Source: Avipropionibacterium sp050157065 (lineage in GTDB: Bacteria > Actinomycetota > Actinomycetes > Propionibacteriales > Propionibacteriaceae). From it: a DNA stretch of 64,000 nt. Every line of letters starts with the position of its first letter. Within the stretch, counting starts at the first letter, position 1. Shown here piece after piece: positions 59,247 through 64,000 of the stretch. Location: NCBI GenBank assembly GCA_050157065.1, contig CP189573.1; one strand, given 5' to 3'. The notes under the pieces are model-generated. The model ran no database searches and was not told where the DNA came from. It saw nothing but the letters and a program-made list of their open reading frames with translations. The translations under genes were made by a program, and so were the position numbers.

Positions 59247-60578
59247 TCACTTCTTGAGCAGTTCCTCCAGCTTGGCCTGCAGGCCGTCGAAGGCCGCCTG
59301 CGGCTCCTGCGTACCCTGCAAGGTGGTGTACGTGGCGTCCTGGATGGCCAGCGTCACGTCACCGTACTGAACCGCCTTCGGTCGGGGCTGTGCCCCTTGG
59401 ATCGACTCCAGCAGCACCGGCAGGTACGGGTACTCCTTGGTCAGTTCCGCGTTGGTGTACAGGGATTCCCGGGTCGGCGCATTCGAGGTGGCCTTGGTGC
59501 GTTCGATCATCCGCTCCTCCGAGGCCATCCACGTCATGAACTCCAGTGCGGTGCCCTTGTTCTTGGCGAACGAGCTGATGGCGTAGTTGTGACCGCCCAG
59601 GCTCGACACGCCGGGACCGTCGACACCGGGCAGGGTCGCGACCCCGAACTTGCCGTTCACCTTGGACGACCCATCACTCGCCTCGGCCAGTGCGTACACG
59701 TACGGCCAGTTGCGGAGGAACATCAGCTTGCCGTCCTGGAAGGCCTGCCGGCTCTCCTCCTCGGTCCAGGTCATCGCCGCCTTGGGGATGGTGCCGTCGT
59801 CGAACAGCTCCTTCATGGCGGTGAGGCCCTTGACCGCTTCGGGGCTGTTGGCCGCGGGGGTGCCGTCCTCGGTGACGAAGGTGCCGCCGGCCGAGTTCAC
59901 GAACTCGGACACGTTGACCGTCAAGCCCTCGTACTTGTTGAACTGACCGCCGTAGCAGTCGGCGTCCTTGGCCTCGGGCACCTTCTCCTTGATCGTCGCG
60001 CAGGCCTCCTTGACCTCGGCGAAGGTCTTCGGTGGGGCGTCGATCCCGGCGGTCTGCATCCAGTCGGTGCGGTAGTAGAGCAGCCCACCGTCGGAGGTGA
60101 CCGGCATCGCGTACAACCGCTCGAAGTAGGTGGCTGACTCGACCGTCGCAGGCAACATCGCGCTGGTGTCGACCTTGTCGGCCGGCAGCTCGACGATCCA
60201 GCCGTTCGCGGCGAACTCCGCGGTCCACACCACGTCCACGTTCAACACGGTGTACTCGGTGCCACCGGTCTGCGCGTTCTGCACCATCGACTGGCGCTGT
60301 TGGTCGGCCTCGTCGGAGAGTTCGATCAGCTTGACCTCCTCACCGGGATGCTCGGAGTTCCACATGTCGATCTCGTTCTGCAGGTTCCCCGACGTGTCCT
60401 TGCCGGTCACGAAGCTGATCGGACCGCGCTCGTCGAAGTTCACGGCCTCCGCGCTCTCGGAGCCTTCCTGGCCGGGCGGTCCTTCGGGAACCGTGCCTCC
60501 GCTGCACGCAGTCATCGTCAGGGCGGCGACGGCAGTCACCAGTGCGCCGGCCAGTTTCGAGTTTCGTCGCAAGAACAT
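59247..60578 (-). CDS. Extracellular sugar-binding lipoprotein of an ABC importer
   Basis: 443 residues from the ATG at 60578, 8 nt behind GAGG; an ATG eight codons upstream is an alternative. The signal peptide MFLRRNSKLAGALVTAVAAL ends in the lipobox MTAC, so the mature protein is anchored outside the membrane. Family 1 binding-protein features follow: IDMWNSEHPGEEVKLIEL, TEYTVLNVDVVWTAEFA and KLMFLRNWPYV. It is the first gene of the importer operon. An 8-bp inverted repeat lies about 20 nt upstream of the start. Confidence 0.93.
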   Translation of the reverse strand: MFLRRNSKLAGALVTAVAALTMTACSGGTVPEGPPGQEGSESAEAVNFDERGPISFVTGKDTSGNLQNEIDMWNSEHPGEEVKLIELSDEADQQRQSMVQNAQTGGTEYTVLNVDVVWTAEFAANGWIVELPADKVDTSAMLPATVESATYFERLYAMPVTSDGGLLYYRTDWMQTAGIDAPPKTFAEVKEACATIKEKVPEAKDADCYGGQFNKYEGLTVNVSEFVNSAGGTFVTEDGTPAANSPEAVKGLTAMKELFDDGTIPKAAMTWTEEESRQAFQDGKLMFLRNWPYVYALAEASDGSSKVNGKFGVATLPGVDGPGVSSLGGHNYAISSFAKNKGTALEFMTWMASEERMIERTKATSNAPTRESLYTNAELTKEYPYLPVLLESIQGAQPRPKAVQYGDVTLAIQDATYTTLQGTQEPQAAFDGLQAKLEELLKK

Positions 60579-60598
60579 TCGTCGATCCTCACTGTGTC

Positions 60599-60618
60599 TC
60601 ATCGGTTGCCACCGATGA
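60599..60618. promoter_or_regulatory. Inverted repeat in front of the sugar importer operon
   Basis: TCATCGGT-TGCC-ACCGATGA, perfect 8-bp arms with a 4-nt centre, between the start codon and the probable promoter (TTGACA with TAACAAT further upstream on the minus strand). It may be an operator or an mRNA hairpin. Confidence 0.45.
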
Positions 60619-60718
60619 CTTGACGTTATCCCTCATCGCGGGTTCGCGGGTCCAGTTCGCAGCAAATTGTTACCCGGACTCCGCTGTACGAGTGTCAACG
60701 CGCCCCGGGCGTGTCGAG

Positions 60719-60780
60719 GACGTCTCGACAGATCGACGGGCGTGAGGGCCAGCTCGACCGGCGTCTCGACAGGCTCGACG
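60719..60780. repeat. REP-like element with CTCGAC/GTCGAG palindromes, copy B
   Basis: It contains GACGTCTCGACAGATCGACG, CGTGAGGGC and GGCGTCTCGACAGGCTCGAC. The last (60760-60780) matches the reverse complement of 36945-36965 apart from one base, and CGTGAGGGC also recurs. Confidence 0.6.
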
Positions 60781-60791
60781 GCGAACGTCGG

Positions 60792-61118
60792 TCAGAGATA
60801 GAGGCCGGTGTGGCCCTCGGAAAGCCGCTCGGCCGCGACGGCGTGGATGTCGCGTTCCCGCAGCAGGATGTAGTCGTGGTTGCGGACCTCGACCTCGGCG
60901 CGGTCGTCCGGATCGAACAGCACTCGGTCGTCGAGGTGCACCGTCCGTACGTTCGCCCCGACGGCCACGACCTTGGCCCAGGCCAGCCGGCGGCCCATCT
61001 GCACGGTCGCGGGGATCAGGATCCCGCCACCGCTGCGCCGCTCCCCGGGGTCGGTCTCCAGGTCGACCAGGACCCGGTCGTGCAGCATCCGGATGGGCAG
61101 GTGTTCCGGATCACTCAC
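60792..61118 (-). CDS. GroES-like co-chaperone family protein
   Basis: 108 residues from a GTG that overlaps the DUF3618 stop by 4 nt. The Cpn10 fold is recognisable in MLHDRVLVDLETDPGERRSG, GGILIPATVQM, AKVVAVGANVR, LDDRVLFDPDD and YILLRERDIHAV. The mobile loop differs from that of true GroES, and no groEL is adjacent. It is therefore probably a specialised paralogue. The pairing with DUF3618 and a divergent bcp is common in actinobacteria. Confidence 0.85.
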   Translation of the reverse strand: MSDPEHLPIRMLHDRVLVDLETDPGERRSGGGILIPATVQMGRRLAWAKVVAVGANVRTVHLDDRVLFDPDDRAEVEVRNHDYILLRERDIHAVAAERLSEGHTGLYL

Positions 61119-61429
61119 GCCGCGCCACCGCGGTTCCCGAGTGCGCGGAGCACCAGGATGAACGCCACGGCGCCGACGGCGGCACCGGCGATGGCGATGA
61201 TGCGCCCGATCCGGGGTCGCCCTTCGGCGTCGACGAACTGCGCCTTGGCGTTGTCGACCTCGGCCGCGGCCAGCTTCTTCACACCCTCGATCTGCCGCTC
61301 CTTGATGCGGTTGGGGTGCACTTCGTCGATCAGCCCGGCCACGTCTGCGGCGAGTCGGCTGCGCGCTGCGGCGAGATCGCTCTGGATCTCAGCTGCTGTA
61401 CGCGCGGGCTTCTTCTGCTCGTCTGCCAC
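61115..61429 (-). CDS. DUF3618 membrane protein
   Basis: 104 residues from a GTG behind GGGAGG. It has the family's opening ARTAAEIQSDLAAARSRLAADVAGLIDEVHPNRIK-like pattern, here residues 9-43, and a single membrane segment near the C-terminus (IGRIIAIAGAAVGAVAFILV). It is a tail-anchored protein of unknown function. The gene is divergent from bcp, with 127 nt between, and coupled to the GroES-like gene. Confidence 0.88.
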   Translation of the reverse strand: MADEQKKPARTAAEIQSDLAAARSRLAADVAGLIDEVHPNRIKERQIEGVKKLAAAEVDNAKAQFVDAEGRPRIGRIIAIAGAAVGAVAFILVLRALGNRGGAA

Positions 61430-61543
61430 GGAACCTCCCGGTGCGGTGCGGGCCGGCGGCCCGATCGGACGATGGTCGTCCCGACGATCAACGAGCGTAT
61501 CCAATCCGGGCGCCCGGCTCCGCCCCGGGCAGCCGCGGGTCGC

Positions 61544-61549
61544 TATGCT
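61544..61549 (+). promoter_or_regulatory. -10 box of a predicted leaderless promoter
   Basis: TATGCT is followed by 7 nt and then the ATG of bcp at 61557. Confidence 0.5.
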
Positions 61550-61556
61550 GCGCGCC

Positions 61557-62039
61557 ATGAGTACGCGACTGAAGGTCGGCGACACCGCGCCCGACTTCAC
61601 CCTCTCCGACGACCGGGGCGACGACACCAGCCTGGCCGACCACGCCGGGAAGCGGGTGATCGTGTACTTCTACCCCGCCGCCATGACCCCGGGCTGCACC
61701 ACCCAGGCGATCGACTTCACCGCGTCGTTGTCGGCGTTCTCCGAGGCGGGGCTCGCGGTGCTCGGCATCTCGCCCGACTCGCCGGAGAAGCTGGCCGCCT
61801 TCCGCGACAAGGAGCAGATCGCCTTCCCGCTGTTGTCCGATCCCGAGCGTGTGGCGCTGACGGCCTACGGTGCGTTCGGCGAGAAGATGTTGTACGGCAA
61901 GCTGATCGAGGGCGTCATCCGGTCGACCTTCGTGATCGACGTCGACGAGGCCGGCAAGGGGACCATCGCCGGGGCGCAGTACAACGTGAGGGCGAAGGGG
62001 CACGTCGAGCGGCTGCGCCGCCAGCTCGGCCTCGACTGA
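61557..62039 (+). CDS. bcp: Thioredoxin-dependent thiol peroxidase (Bcp/PrxQ)
   Basis: 160 residues. The peroxidatic cysteine is C47 in the motif AAMTPGCTTQAIDF, after a VIVYFYP strand. In many Bcp proteins a resolving cysteine follows five residues later; here that position is isoleucine, so the enzyme is of the one-cysteine kind. It reduces hydroperoxides using thioredoxin or another thiol. The start sits 7 nt behind TATGCT. Confidence 0.93.
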   Translation: MSTRLKVGDTAPDFTLSDDRGDDTSLADHAGKRVIVYFYPAAMTPGCTTQAIDFTASLSAFSEAGLAVLGISPDSPEKLAAFRDKEQIAFPLLSDPERVALTAYGAFGEKMLYGKLIEGVIRSTFVIDVDEAGKGTIAGAQYNVRAKGHVERLRRQLGLD

Positions 62040-62096
62040 CCGCATGACTTCTCGGAGCACCCGGACCATCCTGACCTCCCGGATCAGTGGGCTCGG

Positions 62097-62178
62097 TGCC
62101 GAAGGCGGGACTCGAACCCGCACACCCGAAGGCACAGGAACCTAAATCCTGCGTGTCTACCAGTTCCACCACTTCGGC
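62097..62178 (-). tRNA. tRNA-Leu (anticodon TAG)
   Basis: 82 nt on the minus strand. The acceptor GCCGAAG pairs with CTTCGGC, the anticodon stem CAGGA/TCCTG encloses TTTAGGT, a long variable arm (GCCTTCGGGTGT) is present, and the T arm GCGGG/CCCGC has TTCGAGT. CCA is not encoded. Confidence 0.95.
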
Positions 62179-62191
62179 GAGCGGGACAACT

Positions 62192-63865
62192 CTACGGGGT
62201 GTGGTCGGAGAACACGTCCCGTGCCGCCTCGAGGAACAGCGCCACCGCGATCGCGCCCGGGTCGGCGGCGCCCCGTACGGACTCCCCCAGGTACGACGAC
62301 CGGCCCTTGCGGGCGACCAGGTCCGACGTGCCGTCCGCGGCTCCACTGGCAGCGTGTGCGGCGGCAGCCCACACCGCCGCCTCGGAGCCGTCCCGATGAT
62401 CAGCCGCGGCCACGGCTGCCGGCGCCATCGCATCGACCATGGTCCGGTCACCCGGCACGGCGCCACCGAGCTCCCGGACGGCGGTGGCCCCGTCCATCAA
62501 CCCGTCGGCGATGGCCGCCCCGTCCACCGTGCCCGACAGGTTGGCCGCGATCGCGGAGAACCAGACCGCCAGCAACGGGCCGCTGCTGCCACCGATGGCG
62601 GAGAACGCGTCGGCCAGCGCCAGCAGCCGGTTGCCGCCCGCCCGGTCCGCGGCGTAGTGCCGGGCCGCCGTGGCCAGGTTGTCCCCGAAGTCACCGTCGC
62701 CGACCCGCCGGTCAAGGTCACCCAGGGCCGCGTGCTCGGCATCGATCACGGCCACCACCCGATCCGCCCAGGTCGACACCCGGTCGTCGACGGCAGGGTC
62801 ATCGGAGCGACGCTCCCCCGTGGCGACCTCCGTGGCCCCCGACCGTGGCGCCGGTAGGGGCGCTGTCGGCGTGGTCCGCCAGGCCGGCGTCCGGGCCGGC
62901 TCGTCCCACCAGCGCAGCAGTTCGTCGTCCATCGCGACCAGGGTGATCGACAGCCCACGCATGTCGAGCGAGGTGACCAGGTCGTCGACCACGGCACGGA
63001 CGACGTCCACCCCACGGTCGGCCAGCTGCGACGCGGCCTCGGCGTACGCCGCGTACAACTCCAGCGGTGTGGTGGAGCCGAGCCCGTTGATGATCAACAG
63101 CTGCCGACCGGACAGCCCTCCGCGGTCGTCGGCGATCGTGTCGAGGCAACGCCGTACCAACGCCGGCAGGCCCTCGTCGGCGACCCGGTCGGTGCCCCGC
63201 TCGCCGTGGATGCCGACCCCGAACTCGATCTCGTCGTCGGCCAGGTCGAAGGCCGATTCGCCCGTGCCGTACGAGGTGCCCGCGGCGATCGCGACCCCGA
63301 CACTGCGACTGGCGTCGACCACCCGACGGCCCAACGCCTGCAGGTCGTCGAGCAACATGCCGCCCTCCGCGGCGGCACCACAGACCTTCTCCACGACCAC
63401 GGTGGCGACGGTGCCCCGCCGGCCCGGGGTGCTGCCCCGCTCCGCCCCGGGGACGTCGTCGTCGACGACCACCGTCGCGACGTCGATCCCGGCCACCCGG
63501 CACGCCTCGGCGGCCAGTCGGAAGTTGATCACGTCGCCGGTGTAGTTCTTCACGATGTGCAGCACCCCGAGGCCGTTGTCGGCGGCCTCGGTGGCGGCCC
63601 GTACCTGCCGGGCGCTCGGGCTGGCGAACACCTCACCGGGGACGGCGACGTCCAACATCCCCTCGCCGACGAACCCGGCGTGCAGCGGCTCGTGGCCCGA
63701 TCCGCCACCCGACACCAGCCCGACCTTCTCGGTGGCCGGAGTCGCCCGGGCGACGTAGCGCGGCTCGGCGTGCAGGGTCACCAGATCGGCATGGACGGCA
63801 CAGAATCCGGCGACACCGCGCGCGATGGCCTCGGCATTGTCGGCGACGAAATGGCGACCTGACAT
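62192..63865 (-). CDS. Dihydroxyacetone kinase, DhaK-DhaL fusion
   Basis: 557 residues from an ATG behind GGGAGG. The N-terminal DhaK domain (about 1-330) has SGGGSGHEPLHAGFVG at 52-67, KNYTGDVINF at 106-115 and the substrate-binding histidine H220 in VGIHGERG. The C-terminal DhaL domain (about 370-557) carries the Mg-ADP aspartates in GDGDFGDNLA, and GGSSGPLLAVWF and DGTSDLVARKGRSSYLG follow. The fusion uses ATP directly, as in Citrobacter and eukaryotes, not the phosphotransferase system. It feeds dihydroxyacetone phosphate into glycolysis. It lies 13 nt from the tRNA-Leu gene. Confidence 0.94.
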   Translation of the reverse strand: MSGRHFVADNAEAIARGVAGFCAVHADLVTLHAEPRYVARATPATEKVGLVSGGGSGHEPLHAGFVGEGMLDVAVPGEVFASPSARQVRAATEAADNGLGVLHIVKNYTGDVINFRLAAEACRVAGIDVATVVVDDDVPGAERGSTPGRRGTVATVVVEKVCGAAAEGGMLLDDLQALGRRVVDASRSVGVAIAAGTSYGTGESAFDLADDEIEFGVGIHGERGTDRVADEGLPALVRRCLDTIADDRGGLSGRQLLIINGLGSTTPLELYAAYAEAASQLADRGVDVVRAVVDDLVTSLDMRGLSITLVAMDDELLRWWDEPARTPAWRTTPTAPLPAPRSGATEVATGERRSDDPAVDDRVSTWADRVVAVIDAEHAALGDLDRRVGDGDFGDNLATAARHYAADRAGGNRLLALADAFSAIGGSSGPLLAVWFSAIAANLSGTVDGAAIADGLMDGATAVRELGGAVPGDRTMVDAMAPAAVAAADHRDGSEAAVWAAAAHAASGAADGTSDLVARKGRSSYLGESVRGAADPGAIAVALFLEAARDVFSDHTP

Positions 63866-63878
63866 CTGGACCTCCCGG

Positions 63879-64000
63879 CTACGTGGTTGCGGGCCAGTCT
63901 GGCCCATCGACGGCGACCCGCCGGTAGGTGACCCAGCTGAAGCCGTCGGACGGACGTCGGTCGACCTCACGCCACTGCTGGGGGTCGATCTCGGGGAAGG
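63879..64000 (-). CDS. folA: Probable dihydrofolate reductase, C-terminus only (runs off the right edge)
   Basis: 39 codons are visible up to a TAG at 63879-63881. FPEIDPQQWREVDRRPSDG followed by FSWVTYRRV resembles the last strands of bacterial dihydrofolate reductases, where FPxID...W and a C-terminal (F/Y)xxVTYxR strand are usual. The active site lies outside the window, so the call rests on the C-terminus alone. It is on the same strand as, and 13 nt upstream of, the kinase gene. Confidence 0.55.
   Translation of the reverse strand, partial: FPEIDPQQWREVDRRPSDGFSWVTYRRVAVDGPDWPATT

Overview
The window is high-GC bacterial DNA from the Actinobacteria. The signs are two mycothiol-dependent DinB-type proteins, MurT/GatD, Orn, an EttA-type ABC-F protein, a TIGR03089 protein, frequent GTG starts, 4-nt start/stop overlaps and many start codons sitting 6-7 nt behind a TAnnnT box (leaderless transcripts). 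A Propionibacteriales-like organism fits the gene mix, but that placement is an impression, not a measurement. Most of the window is chromosomal backbone.

Layout. 1-3370: a partial membrane protein divergent from pyrR-pyrB-pyrC, closed by a hairpin. 3400-9806: small conserved or stress genes (DUF4333 lipoprotein, DUF5709, OsmC, truncated haemoglobin, DUF2332, double-hotdog thioesterase, DinB-like) and a Tat-exported beta-helix protein. 9868-14596: L-rhamnose catabolism (isomerase, fused aldolase/dehydrogenase, kinase). 14682-18850: fatty-acid genes (3-hydroxyacyl-CoA dehydrogenase, acyl-CoA ligase, thiolase). 19011-20162: a yceI/marR divergent pair with two operators. 20231-24797: a FAD/Fe-S dehydrogenase overlapping a SigG-like sigma factor, then a second DinB-like gene. 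24800-25020: a tandem array of 57-bp repeats. 25030-34946: methyltransferase, TIGR03089, ettA, an unusual ssb, two adjacent membrane GTPases and a PrsW protease. 35199-40863: tRNA-Arg, an MFS transporter, DUF1905, a LolA-like/ABC exporter operon and orn. 40932-46753: tRNA-His with a serine-recombinase remnant against its 3' end, a superinfection-immunity-like gene fused by overlap to murT-gatD, an arylsulfatase and tRNA-Lys.

46857-56755 is a mobile unit of about 9.9 kb. It is bounded by two related but non-identical ISL3-family elements in the same orientation. The outer ends carry the same 8-bp sequence, ACTTGTCG, and joining the host DNA across it rebuilds the reading frame of one small secreted-type protein. 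I read this as a composite transposon with its target-site duplication. Its cargo is a Cys-containing HTH regulator, a quinol-type nitric oxide reductase (norZ), a membrane protein with a C-x2-C-x5-C cluster, an SPFH/stomatin-like protein and a small membrane protein. At the cargo edges lie an HNH endonuclease and an alpha/beta hydrolase, each cut at its N-terminus by an IS.

57125-60578 is a sugar ABC importer without its own ATPase. 60792-64000 holds a GroES-like protein, DUF3618, bcp, tRNA-Leu, a fused dihydroxyacetone kinase and the C-terminus of a probable dihydrofolate reductase. The beta-helix protein, rhamnose genes, sulfatase, sugar importer and dihydroxyacetone kinase together suggest a life on plant or algal saccharides. 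The window contains no rRNA gene and no CRISPR array that I can see.
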